From Rubripirellula sp. (GTDB lineage Bacteria; Planctomycetota; Planctomycetia; Pirellulales; Pirellulaceae): DNA of 43,180 nt. The position numbers and the translations under genes are program-made. The stretch lies in assembly GCA_022425745.1 (NCBI GenBank), contig JAKMEW010000403.1, forward strand, positions 1 through 43,180, read 5' to 3'. Below the pieces are notes generated by a model. That model ran no database searches and was not told the DNA's origin. It was given only the letters and a program-made list of their open reading frames with translations. This document shows, in pieces, positions 1 to 9,196 of the stretch. The stretch's first letter is position 1; the number at the start of each line of letters is the position of its first letter.

Positions 1-980
1 GTGGCCTGCGAATTCCATTTGTTGCACATTGGCCCGGAAAGGTGGCACCGAACGAGACAACCGATCATCTCGGTTATTTTCCGGATGTGATGCCGACATT
101 CGCTGAACTCGCCGATGTCGATGTGCCAGACGATATTGATGGTATTAGTTTCGCCCCAACGCTTCTTGGCGAATCCAAAATTGGTCATCCCCAGCGACAG
201 CATGAATATCTTTACTGGGAAATCGGTAACTGGACGGCCATTCGACAAAGTAATTGGCGAGCGGTCCGAAGCTCACCGCAAGGTCAATGGGAGCTGTACA
301 ACCTTACAACGGACCCCAGTGAATCTTCTGATCGTTCAAAAGATGAGCCCGAAATACTCGAGCACTTGATCCAACTTGCTGATGAGGCTCACCAACCGGC
401 GCGGGAAGGCACCTTCTCTTCCACAGAGAGGCACGAACGCGACCGTCGAGCCAAATTTGGTCGACAAGATGAGAGTGACTGGTCAACTAATCAAAATCGA
501 TCAGCAAAACGTTTTGAAGAGATGCCGAAGGAGGGACTCCTCGACAACCAACACTGGAAGCTGATCGCCATTAGTAGCGAAAATAGTGAAAACGGTAAGT
601 TCGCAAGAAATGCATTTGATAATGACCCAGCCACGTGGTGGCACTCACAGTTTTCAAACAGAAAGGCTGATCCGCCCCATACGCTTACGTTTGATCTGGG
701 CGAGTCCTCAATAATCTCAGGTGTCGTCTATATGGCGCGACAAGACGGCAGCCGAAATGGAGCCGTAAAAGACTTCACCATCGAAATTAGCACAGACGGC
801 AAAACTTATCGTGAAGTTACCGCCGGCCAATTTGATTTATCAAAAAAGCCACAAACAAAGCCATTTGTTGCGATAAGCTCACGATTCATACGCGTTATGT
901 GCCACTCTGATTACAGCGAACAGGGGTTCGCCGCTATCTCTGAAATTGGATTTGTCCGAGCAGATAAGGAATCTAAGTAG
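1..980 (+). CDS. Sulfatase, C-terminal part, with discoidin-like domain (5' end outside window)
   Basis: The reading frame is open from base 3 and gives GLRIPFVAHWPGKVAPNETT, the typical sulfatase stretch before the C-terminal subdomain, so the GTG at 42 is internal and the gene starts upstream. The segments FPDVMPTFAELADV and NWTAIRQSNWRAV, then a 'WELYNLTTDPSE' motif, are characteristic of the secreted formylglycine-dependent sulfatases common in planctomycetes, which hydrolyse sulfate esters, often on algal polysaccharides. The last ~125 residues (about 590-960) read as an F5/8 type C (discoidin/CBM32-like) domain: NAFDNDPATWWHSQ, LTFDLGE, FTIEISTDGKTYREV, and a terminal SRFIRVM / AISEIGFV strand. 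The catalytic Cys motif is off-window, so activity and substrate cannot be judged. The extra domain suggests carbohydrate or surface binding (inference). Confidence 0.85.
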   Translation, partial: GLRIPFVAHWPGKVAPNETTDHLGYFPDVMPTFAELADVDVPDDIDGISFAPTLLGESKIGHPQRQHEYLYWEIGNWTAIRQSNWRAVRSSPQGQWELYNLTTDPSESSDRSKDEPEILEHLIQLADEAHQPAREGTFSSTERHERDRRAKFGRQDESDWSTNQNRSAKRFEEMPKEGLLDNQHWKLIAISSENSENGKFARNAFDNDPATWWHSQFSNRKADPPHTLTFDLGESSIISGVVYMARQDGSRNGAVKDFTIEISTDGKTYREVTAGQFDLSKKPQTKPFVAISSRFIRVMCHSDYSEQGFAAISEIGFVRADKESK

Positions 981-1014
981 CACTGGTCAAGCTCGCAATA
1001 AAAGTGCGTGTGAA

Positions 1015-1494
1015 CTAAGGCTTCGCTACCTCAAAACCGTTCTTACGCAATTCGTCAAAACCGGCTTTCAAAGGCCGAACATCAAACCCCATTTTCTTCA
1101 ACAAAGGTGCAGCTACCAAGACGCGACGACCAGATCGACAATGAAAATAAACAGGCTCATCCTTATCTAGCCCATCAAGGATCGCTTGCACCTTCGCACT
1201 CGGCTTCGCTTTTTCGAGTTCACTTAAAGGAACTAACGAAGCTGATTTCAAATGTCCGTCATTCCATTCAGAGAGTTCTCGGATATCTAAAAGCGCTGCT
1301 GATTTTGACTCAACTTTTGCTTTGACTTCGCTGAGAGAATCTTTGGTATGCGGAATATCTTCAGCAATCGGTGTCGCAGCGTGGGCGTTATTCTCCTGCT
1401 GAGACTGATAAGAGATGGGCACATTCAATACAGAAAGTACGCATGCCGTCACCATCATTTGAAATCGCTTGGAAGGAAGAAATTGGTTTTGCAT
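1015..1494 (-). CDS. Secreted rhodanese-like domain protein
   Basis: 159 residues: a hydrophobic N-terminus (about 10-30) that looks like a signal peptide or anchor, a short linker, then one rhodanese domain (about 52-157). Family landmarks seen are LLDIRELSEWNDGHLKSA, the 'VYFHCRSGRR' active-site loop with Cys119, and the final 'LKAGFDELRKNG' helix. Single-domain rhodaneses transfer sulfane sulfur or bind small anions; the substrate here is unknown. It sits 43 bp downstream of the S9 peptidase gene on the same strand and may be co-transcribed. The export signal is less certain than the domain call. Confidence 0.85.
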   Translation of the reverse strand: MQNQFLPSKRFQMMVTACVLSVLNVPISYQSQQENNAHAATPIAEDIPHTKDSLSEVKAKVESKSAALLDIRELSEWNDGHLKSASLVPLSELEKAKPSAKVQAILDGLDKDEPVYFHCRSGRRVLVAAPLLKKMGFDVRPLKAGFDELRKNGFEVAKP

Positions 1495-1537
1495 GTTGAA
1501 AACGATACCGTTGTTTTAAGATCAAATAAGTAGCTTT

Positions 1538-3610
1538 TTATTCTGCTGAGGCAGTCGATCCGGCGCCGAGTTGTTTGCCATAATCGATGTTGAATTCAGG
1601 GGCAGTATCTTTTTGATTCAAAAGAAAATGCTCCATCCATCGGATCATCCTCAGATTGTAATCAAATTTTGATGCCGCTCGGCGATTACCATGCCCTTCA
1701 CCGGGATAAAGTACTAAACGCACTGGTGCCTGATTGAGGGTCTTCAAGTGACGGTGTAATTCTAGGGACTGCGACGGATGGACTCGAGGGTCTTCTTTGC
1801 CATGCAGAATTAAAGTAGGCGTTTGATTTCTCTCTACATACCGAATTGGACTCCTTTCTAAGAAATAACCCCAATCTTCCCACAATCGCTTTCGATGATG
1901 CACAAGATACATTTCCTCCGGGATGTCGGTTGTACCCACCTTGGAAAGATTATCGCTGATTCCAACGAACATGACACTCGCCGCAAATCGATCCGAGTAA
2001 TACGTTGAACACCAAGCCGATGCATAGCCGCCGTAGGATCCACCGGTGACACCGATTGCTTCACGATCCGAAATGCCCTCGCTGATGAGAAAATCTATTC
2101 CATCGATCAAATCTTCAAATTCTTTTCCCGCGGCATCACCCTGCCCCATCATCGAAAATTCGACACCTCGTCCGGTGCTGCCACGATAGTTGGGATAAAA
2201 GACCACGAATCCTTTTGCGGCCGCTACCTGACCAGGACGAGAATAAGACGTCAACCAAGCATTTTTTTCATGCGACTCCGGTCCTCCGTGCACGTACATG
2301 ATGGTGGGATAGCTTTTACCAGCTTGATACCCCAGCGGGTAAATCAAAACACCTTCCAATCGCAATCCGTCTTTAGCTACCCACTCAACGGGAACCTGTT
2401 TTCCAAAATCGCGTTCTTCCAACCACGGGTTATGATCAGTCAACCGAGTTACTGTTTTTGTTTTACTCTTTAACAGAAACGCCTCGCTCGCGTGATGGGA
2501 GCTACTTCCAAGGAAAGCTATTCTCGTGGCATCTTCCGACACGGAAAACTGAGTAAAAACAACATCACTTACCAATTTCCACTGACTGAACTCACCCTCG
2601 ACGGAGAGTGTTCCCACACGTGACCCCAAACCTTCTTCAGCTAATAGGATGATCTCATTTTGAGCCAGCCATTGAAGATCGACCACGTGACCCAAATAAT
2701 CGGTGAGATGCGTTTTGGCGGGCTTGCGACCTGACAACCCATGAATCGTGATTCTGCCTTCTGCTGGATCGTGCTTGTCTTTGCCACTAATGATTGCGAT
2801 TTGTTCACCAGAAGGACTCCAACACACTTGCCCTAGCTTGCCCTCTGTTTGCAATGTAGCGGTAATCTTTTCCAGATTTACGTCGTACACATCAACACCT
2901 CGTCGCATATAGCGATCGTCAACAGTCGGCGTCGGTGCAGAAACAATCGCTAAGTGATCACCGCTTGGTGACCAATGCACTTCATAGGCAGATCCTGTCA
3001 GCTCAACAGCTTTCAAATTAACAGCTTGATTGCCATCAAAATCTGCCAACCATACGAGCGTGGATAAATCATCTTCCTCATAAATCTGCTGGTTGAATCC
3101 TTGGCTTCGATACTTCTCAATTTTCTCTTGGCGATTTTCGGCAGCGAGGAATACGATCTGCGTTCCATCTGGTCTTACATCAAATCTTTTCACAGCTTCT
3201 GTGTGCGTCAAGATTTTTCTCGATTCGCCGCCATCTACCGGAATTTGGTACAAGCTGACGTGTTCGTCTCCCAGTCTTTTCGCAGAATAGAAAATCTTTT
3301 GTGAATCATATGACCACTGGATTTCACCTATCGACACTTCGCCGGTAATGAATGGTCTGCTTTGTTTTGTTTCCGCGTTAACCAGATGCAGTTCCGTCCA
3401 AGCTGAACCATCATCACCCAAACCAGGAATGCGAGGAACAGCCAAACGAATCGCAATCCATTTGCCGTTTGGTGAAATATCAACGCTTTGGACTGATTGA
3501 ATTTTCGCGACGTCTGCGCTGGATAGCCCATTGAATCCCTCCGCTTGAATTGTGCCGCAACAAGCGAAATTAAAAAGAATGGTCGCGAAAATTGCTCCGA
3601 CTAACCTCAT
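1538..3610 (-). CDS. S9 family serine peptidase (acylaminoacyl/dipeptidyl peptidase type)
   Basis: The frame extends to 3646, but the Met at 3610 begins a clean signal peptide (MRLVGAIFATILFNFACC...), so I prefer it; the protein is then 690 residues. The first ~400 residues carry PD40/WD-like beta-propeller repeats (VDISPNGKWIA, VHWSPSGDHLA, VCWSPSGEQIA). The last ~280 form the alpha/beta hydrolase with GGSYGGYAS (nucleophile Ser), HGKEDPRVH (Asp) and PGEGHG (His). Such enzymes cleave dipeptides or acylated residues from peptide ends; here probably in the periplasm or outside the cell. The rhodanese gene follows. A second, different S9 enzyme lies at 26486-28645. Confidence 0.93.
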   Translation of the reverse strand: MRLVGAIFATILFNFACCGTIQAEGFNGLSSADVAKIQSVQSVDISPNGKWIAIRLAVPRIPGLGDDGSAWTELHLVNAETKQSRPFITGEVSIGEIQWSYDSQKIFYSAKRLGDEHVSLYQIPVDGGESRKILTHTEAVKRFDVRPDGTQIVFLAAENRQEKIEKYRSQGFNQQIYEEDDLSTLVWLADFDGNQAVNLKAVELTGSAYEVHWSPSGDHLAIVSAPTPTVDDRYMRRGVDVYDVNLEKITATLQTEGKLGQVCWSPSGEQIAIISGKDKHDPAEGRITIHGLSGRKPAKTHLTDYLGHVVDLQWLAQNEIILLAEEGLGSRVGTLSVEGEFSQWKLVSDVVFTQFSVSEDATRIAFLGSSSHHASEAFLLKSKTKTVTRLTDHNPWLEERDFGKQVPVEWVAKDGLRLEGVLIYPLGYQAGKSYPTIMYVHGGPESHEKNAWLTSYSRPGQVAAAKGFVVFYPNYRGSTGRGVEFSMMGQGDAAGKEFEDLIDGIDFLISEGISDREAIGVTGGSYGGYASAWCSTYYSDRFAASVMFVGISDNLSKVGTTDIPEEMYLVHHRKRLWEDWGYFLERSPIRYVERNQTPTLILHGKEDPRVHPSQSLELHRHLKTLNQAPVRLVLYPGEGHGNRRAASKFDYNLRMIRWMEHFLLNQKDTAPEFNIDYGKQLGAGSTASAE

Positions 3611-3854
3611 GTATTCTCTCCGAAATTTGAGGCATCTTGAGTCCAAAAAGGCCCAGCAGCAACAGCCCGGCTACCGAGATAACGACTCTCAATTATACGA
3701 GAAAATCGGCAACAAAAGCATCTCGCACCTGCTGGGTAGATGCAGACAAGTTCAAACGCAGGGGAAAACCTTTTTGAGACTTGAAATGATATGATGACCA
3801 CAAAGAGATACGAACAGATGAGATGCAGCACATCGGATCACTGAGGATTTAATC

Positions 3855-6851
3855 ATGCCGTCAGAACTTCGCTCAAACCTCTTTCATTCACTAAGAATGC
3901 CAGTTGGGCTGCTAATCTTATTTCTGCATTGCACTCATTGCGCGTTCGCTGACAATTTTGATTTTTCGAAGTTAGGACTGGATCGTGGTGTTGTTTGCGG
4001 AGTCTGCTTGAGCGATACGGAACTACGCTCGCTGATTACCCAAACGACTCAGAACAAGTGGATTGTTTTTTTTCAAACCGACGATACTGATCTCCTTCAT
4101 TCAGCGAAAACATTAGCGGCAGCAGAAGGGATCTTGGGAACACGTTTCTATGCTGCGCTTGGTACACCAGAACGAATTCAGCTAGCGGACAATGTCGCTG
4201 ATCGCATCATCGTGGGAGAGCGTGTTAGCAAGATGCTGAACCATGCTCAGACGATTCGCCCTCTGTGCCCCGGCGGCATTGCCTTCATCAACGGGGAAAA
4301 AAGAAGCAAAAATCCCCCAGACGGTGTCGATGATTGGTCTCATCCTTACCATGGACCAGATAACAACCCCCAATCGAATGACCAATACGTCAAAGGAGAT
4401 TTTCGCACGCAGTTTATCGGCTACCCAATGTTCAGCCCGATGCCTGAGCAGACAGTGATTGCGAATGGAAAAATCTATAAAGCAATGGGACATCTCGCCC
4501 ATAAACAAAATCAGAACGAGATGCTGAATACTCTGGTCTGCATCAACGCTTACAACGGTCTGATCTTGTGGAAAAGAGATTTGCCAGAAGGTTTCATGCT
4601 CCATCGCAATACGATGATCGCAACTGACAAGGGTCTTCTCTTAGGTGATGACACCTCTTGCAAAATCATTGACGGCACATCCGGAAAAATTGAGCAAGAA
4701 TTAAAAGCCAATGAAAACGTAAGTGACGGACCGGTCTGGAAATGGATGGCAAAGGATCAGGGCGTTCTATACGCATTAGTGGGTAATCAAGAAGTAAAAG
4801 TAGAGACACAGCGTTCAACTCGGAGGGGACTTGGGCACTGGCCCTGGGATATGTGGAAGGGGCATGATTACGATGACCCAGAAACATCTTTTGGCTTCGG
4901 ACGCACTCTAATAGCGATCGATTTAGAAAGCGAAAAAGTACTCTGGACACACCAATCTCGAGATTTTTTTGATTCTCGCGCAGTATGCATGAATGATCGG
5001 GAGATCTTTTGCTACTCACCCAAAAACTGCCTGACCTCAATTGATCGCCGTACCGGTCAAATTCGATGGAGGAATGAGAGTGATGATCTCCTTAACGCGA
5101 TCGGCGACAATCAAAAAGCACAACATTACATCACGGGCTATTCCACAACCTCTTATATGAAGTGTAGTGACGATCACCTGTTTTTTGCGGGTCCTCAGCG
5201 AGAACGTACGGTTGTGGCGTCGACCGGTGATGGTCACCTAGAGTGGACCTACCCGCAAGGAAATCTTCAGCTAGTGCTACGGCAGGATGGAGTTTGGGCG
5301 GCAGGACCGCAGCAATCTGAAAACGGCGTCATGTTGGATTACAAGACTGGCGAAGTACTCAGTACATTCCCTGCTCGCCGTGCATGCACTCGTGCAACTG
5401 GATGCCAAGACAGCATCTTTTTCCGAGCAAATGGAGGAACGGTGCGCGTGCTGACTGAAAATTCCATCGCACAGCATTTTGACCCAATGCGCCCCCCATG
5501 CCAGGACGGCGTGCTGATTGCCGGTGGACATCTCTATTGGGGACCTTGGATGTGTGGATGCCAACTTTCCCTCTACGGTAACATCGGCTTGCGTCCCCAA
5601 CCAAACGGGACTTATCGATCCAGTGAACCCGCTCTTTCGCAGTATCGTCAACCGTCCGTTACCGTAGAACAGATTGCAGCTCCATTGGGCGACTGGACTA
5701 CCTATCGTGGATCCGCATCACGCGATGATCGGTCATCGATACCAATTGCTAGGGAAATTGAGGTTTCTTGGCAAAAAGAGATTTGCAGCGGAGTTCTTCC
5801 CACTGCAGCTTCGACCGCACACGGCGATATCTTTGTTGCGGATCGCCGAGGCGTTATTCAAGCTCTTGATCGCACAGGCAACTTACTGTGGACACAAGCA
5901 ACTGATGGACCGATCTACTATGCGCCAACCTATGCAAATGGTCGTGTGTTTGTTGGATCAGCCGATGGAAGAGTTCACGCATTTGCTGCTGCCAATGGCG
6001 AGCCTCTTTGGAGCTATCGCGTTGGACCGAACGTTGATCGCATCCCCGTCTTTGGGTCTTTAATAACCTCTTGGCCCGTTTCCGGCGGAATCGCGCATCG
6101 CGATGGTGTGATCTATGCCGCCGCCGGATTAACACATTACGACGGAACACATATCGTCGCATTGGATGCCGCTACCGGAGTACTCAAAGCAGAAAACCGA
6201 GACTCTGGTATCCTTCAATCCGACGTAAAAAACGGAATTAGTGTTCAAGGTGAATTGAAAATTGTAAATGATGAACTCCGTTTTCTTGCGGGTGGAGTCT
6301 ATGAAACCGCGAGATATGACCTTGATACCCTACGGTGTCTCAATACTCCGCAACAACAAGTCGACTCACAATATCGCACGGCTTTCTATCCGTATTATCC
6401 TGATTACGGAAAATACATTTCTCTGGACTATCAATGCCAAGACGGTTGCGAACTTAGCCACGATGCCAGCTACGAAGGAAGTCAATTTGTTAATCTCGGA
6501 CTTTACCCGAAGCGGCCTTCGAATATTCCCAAAGTGGCTAAAGAAGAGGCGAGATGGGTGCGCCGTGGTGGCAAAGTCCCCACTCCAATCTGGCAAGATC
6601 GATCCAACCGACGCTTCACCTGCTTTGCAGCTACAGACTCCACACTGTTAGCTGGGGGCCATACCGATGGAGATCCTTCGTCAAGTTTTATTGCCGCGAT
6701 TGACACCCAGAGCGGTAACGACATCTGGCTGGCACCACTGAGCTGCCCACCAGTTAAAGGAGGCTTGAGCTTAGGTCATGACGGTACCATTTTTGTGGTA
6801 CTTGAAGATGGGAGGTTGATCTCGTTGCAACCTGTTGAAAGAAATGAATAA
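3855..6851 (+). CDS. PQQ-like beta-propeller protein with degenerate methyltransferase-like N-terminus
   Basis: 998 residues with a signal peptide (about 1-32). Residues ~37-150 resemble a class I SAM methyltransferase that has lost its glycine-rich SAM loop: GLDRGVVCGVCLSDTE stands where a GxGxG motif would be, later ADNVADRIIV and 'LCPGGIAFING' match the ADNLVNLVV and LRPGGV segments of that fold. Then comes VDDWSHPYHGPDNNP, the junction found in planctomycete proteins of this architecture. Residues ~175-995 are PQQ-like (PF13360-type) blades with repeated 'GxLLW', 'YWGPWM', 'GRVFVGSADGRVHAFAAANG' strands. Function is unknown; it may be an exported dehydrogenase-like or scaffold protein. 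The 3' end is 6 bp from the convergent HEAT-repeat gene. Confidence 0.85.
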   Translation: MPSELRSNLFHSLRMPVGLLILFLHCTHCAFADNFDFSKLGLDRGVVCGVCLSDTELRSLITQTTQNKWIVFFQTDDTDLLHSAKTLAAAEGILGTRFYAALGTPERIQLADNVADRIIVGERVSKMLNHAQTIRPLCPGGIAFINGEKRSKNPPDGVDDWSHPYHGPDNNPQSNDQYVKGDFRTQFIGYPMFSPMPEQTVIANGKIYKAMGHLAHKQNQNEMLNTLVCINAYNGLILWKRDLPEGFMLHRNTMIATDKGLLLGDDTSCKIIDGTSGKIEQELKANENVSDGPVWKWMAKDQGVLYALVGNQEVKVETQRSTRRGLGHWPWDMWKGHDYDDPETSFGFGRTLIAIDLESEKVLWTHQSRDFFDSRAVCMNDREIFCYSPKNCLTSIDRRTGQIRWRNESDDLLNAIGDNQKAQHYITGYSTTSYMKCSDDHLFFAGPQRERTVVASTGDGHLEWTYPQGNLQLVLRQDGVWAAGPQQSENGVMLDYKTGEVLSTFPARRACTRATGCQDSIFFRANGGTVRVLTENSIAQHFDPMRPPCQDGVLIAGGHLYWGPWMCGCQLSLYGNIGLRPQPNGTYRSSEPALSQYRQPSVTVEQIAAPLGDWTTYRGSASRDDRSSIPIAREIEVSWQKEICSGVLPTAASTAHGDIFVADRRGVIQALDRTGNLLWTQATDGPIYYAPTYANGRVFVGSADGRVHAFAAANGEPLWSYRVGPNVDRIPVFGSLITSWPVSGGIAHRDGVIYAAAGLTHYDGTHIVALDAATGVLKAENRDSGILQSDVKNGISVQGELKIVNDELRFLAGGVYETARYDLDTLRCLNTPQQQVDSQYRTAFYPYYPDYGKYISLDYQCQDGCELSHDASYEGSQFVNLGLYPKRPSNIPKVAKEEARWVRRGGKVPTPIWQDRSNRRFTCFAATDSTLLAGGHTDGDPSSSFIAAIDTQSGNDIWLAPLSCPPVKGGLSLGHDGTIFVVLEDGRLISLQPVERNE

Positions 6852-6857
6852 AAGAAA

Positions 6858-9182
6858 TCACTCGCTTTTGATCCGATCAATTGCTTGCTGAATAGTCTCT
6901 CGAAATCGTCCACTTTCGGTTTCGGTGAGCATAGATTCCAGTTTTGGGATTGCTGGTTTTGCCTGTGGACCTATCTTCCCGATCAGAAACATTGCATAAA
7001 AGCGTATCCGACGATCATCTGAATCCAACCCGGGAAGCAAGACGTCCAACGCTTCAGGACCAGCATCGTCAATACTTCTCAATGCACCTCTCGCGGCATC
7101 TTCGTCGATTTCGCTCTGAAGCATCAAAAACAACGATGGCACTGCCGCCTTAGCAGCCGATTCAAAAGATCCAAGGCTCTGCGCTGCGTCCTTTCGAACA
7201 ATCCCATCGCTGTCCTTTAGCATTGGCAATATCACTTGAATTGCATCAATGGGTTCCGCAGCAATACCTGTCAAACAAATAATCGCCGCGGATCGAACCT
7301 CGGCAGACTCATGTGAAAGGTAACTAGCTACATCGCCAAATTGACCGGACGCAGTTTTTGCAAACTGCGTGAGAACTTCCAACAGTTGTACCAACATGAT
7401 CTGATCTGCTATTGGGAAGATGTGCGCAATCTGCTCAGCCAGAACTGGTGTCTTCTCGTCAACAAATGAAATGGCCTCTACCGCGGCTGATCTAATTTCA
7501 GAGGAATCATCGTGAACCAGTCTAAAAATCTGTTCCTGAAAAGGTGGTAAACATTTCTCCCTGCTAACAAGAACATTTACCGCGGCAAGTCGAATAACAG
7601 GGCTGGGATCGGACAGAGAATATCCCAAGAAATCTGAATAATGATCCACAAGTGACACATTTTTTACCATTCCATCCAAAAGCGCTTTTCGGAGCTCGGG
7701 TCTTGAATCTCGACTCACACGGTCAAAGATCAAGCTGGACCGTTCACTCAAAGGATCCACTTGTGCTAGGACAGAAATTGCAGCCATCATGGTCAATGGG
7801 TCGCCTGAACCTGCAAGAGCATGGACTTTATCAATCACCCCAGTGGGTAACTTTTCCTGTCCACGCAGTGCCTTCAAGCAGGCAACGCGAACCTCAGCAA
7901 TGGGATGATCCAGGCAGTTAACCAATTCATCGATCACCTCTGTAGTGAGCGAATCCATCGCGGCCAGCGCATTAGCCGCCCTCGCGGATACGAACGACCT
8001 ATCAGACTTCAGAGCAGCTAGTAACTGTGGAATGACAGACTGATCCAAGGCAGCTATCGCCAGAGCAAGTTTGCGATCGAGCTCATCACTTTGCGACTCA
8101 TGAGCCAAAAGTGCTTCGGCCATGTGATCACCCATGCGCGTAATCGCATCGATTATCTTCGACGTATCACTCGTTGAACGCGACAGCGATTGCAACAAAG
8201 CCTGCTCAGCAACTTCAGAACCGACCGCCGACGAAGCAAGGATCTGCGCCGTCTCGGATCGCACATCTGGATCTTCGGATTGCAAACCTGTGCAAACCGC
8301 ATGCACTAAAAACGGAGAACCCTGATTTCGTTTAAGAAGGAGGATTACTGCGTTGGTGATTGAAGGATGAGCCGATTGTAAATTCTTACTAAGTATCTCT
8401 TCCAAATTCGCTTGATCGATTTTTGCATTACTCATCGCAGAAATCGCCGCCGCTCGCACTGCGACATTGTCCGACTCGCTTTGTCTAATCAAAAGATTAT
8501 TAGCAGAGGTCGGTATTTCCGTGAGTGTGCTGAGACCCTTGGCAGCGGCCTCGATAAGCTCTTCGCGCGGATCCAAGAGTACGTCCGATAGCAGATCTGC
8601 ATTTTTCCGACCGACCATCGATTTAACAGCAGCTAACGCAACCTCTAGGTTCTGGTCATGGGCTGCTGCACCGAGCAGCTTTGCAGCTTCTTCTCCGCAA
8701 CTGTCTCCCATAGAACCGATGGCCAACATGGCCGCCTCACGATGACGTACAGATGCATCGGTTAATGATTCGCTGATGAGGGGTAATGCCTTGCAGCCAA
8801 TCGATGACAAACACCATGCGGCTCGATAACGTCGCTGCTGGCTATCACTATTGAGATGTGCCACAACCTGCTTGGCTGCTCCGATAGCATCGGGCCCCAG
8901 TTTTCCGATTGCTGTAATTGACTGAAACCAGACCTGCGCGTCCTGATCTTCCAAAGCTTGAGCTAATTGCTGGATTGCGGGCAACGCCTCTGGGCCTGCA
9001 TCGGCCAATGCGTACGCGGCATCACGTCTCTCATTTAGATCAACACTACTAAGCTGTTTCGCCAGTGCATCAATCTCTTGAGCGACCACACCAGTGTTCA
9101 AGCTTAATACACAGTAGGTGAGTATGCCAAAAGTGATTGAGCAGCACCTGACCATAAGTTGGTCGCTGTGATTTCGTACCAT
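6858..9182 (-). CDS. HEAT-repeat protein, secreted
   Basis: A GTG-started frame reaches 9221, overlapping the upstream gene by 25 bp; the ATG at 9182 lies 14 bp after that gene's stop and gives 774 residues, so I prefer it. Another ATG at 9155 places a hydrophobic stretch (CSITFGILTYCVLSL) directly at the start. The rest is an almost continuous array of ~35-residue HEAT/armadillo-like repeats (DLNERRDAAYALADAGPEAL, DSQQRRYRAAWCLSSIG, DSDDRRIRFYAMFLIGKIG), usually a protein-binding solenoid. It is the last gene of a three-gene unit with the DUF1592 and DUF1552 genes, and so may be a partner of those exported proteins (inference). Confidence 0.85.
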   Translation of the reverse strand: MVRNHSDQLMVRCCSITFGILTYCVLSLNTGVVAQEIDALAKQLSSVDLNERRDAAYALADAGPEALPAIQQLAQALEDQDAQVWFQSITAIGKLGPDAIGAAKQVVAHLNSDSQQRRYRAAWCLSSIGCKALPLISESLTDASVRHREAAMLAIGSMGDSCGEEAAKLLGAAAHDQNLEVALAAVKSMVGRKNADLLSDVLLDPREELIEAAAKGLSTLTEIPTSANNLLIRQSESDNVAVRAAAISAMSNAKIDQANLEEILSKNLQSAHPSITNAVILLLKRNQGSPFLVHAVCTGLQSEDPDVRSETAQILASSAVGSEVAEQALLQSLSRSTSDTSKIIDAITRMGDHMAEALLAHESQSDELDRKLALAIAALDQSVIPQLLAALKSDRSFVSARAANALAAMDSLTTEVIDELVNCLDHPIAEVRVACLKALRGQEKLPTGVIDKVHALAGSGDPLTMMAAISVLAQVDPLSERSSLIFDRVSRDSRPELRKALLDGMVKNVSLVDHYSDFLGYSLSDPSPVIRLAAVNVLVSREKCLPPFQEQIFRLVHDDSSEIRSAAVEAISFVDEKTPVLAEQIAHIFPIADQIMLVQLLEVLTQFAKTASGQFGDVASYLSHESAEVRSAAIICLTGIAAEPIDAIQVILPMLKDSDGIVRKDAAQSLGSFESAAKAAVPSLFLMLQSEIDEDAARGALRSIDDAGPEALDVLLPGLDSDDRRIRFYAMFLIGKIGPQAKPAIPKLESMLTETESGRFRETIQQAIDRIKSE

Positions 9183-9196
9183 CAAACCACATCTCT

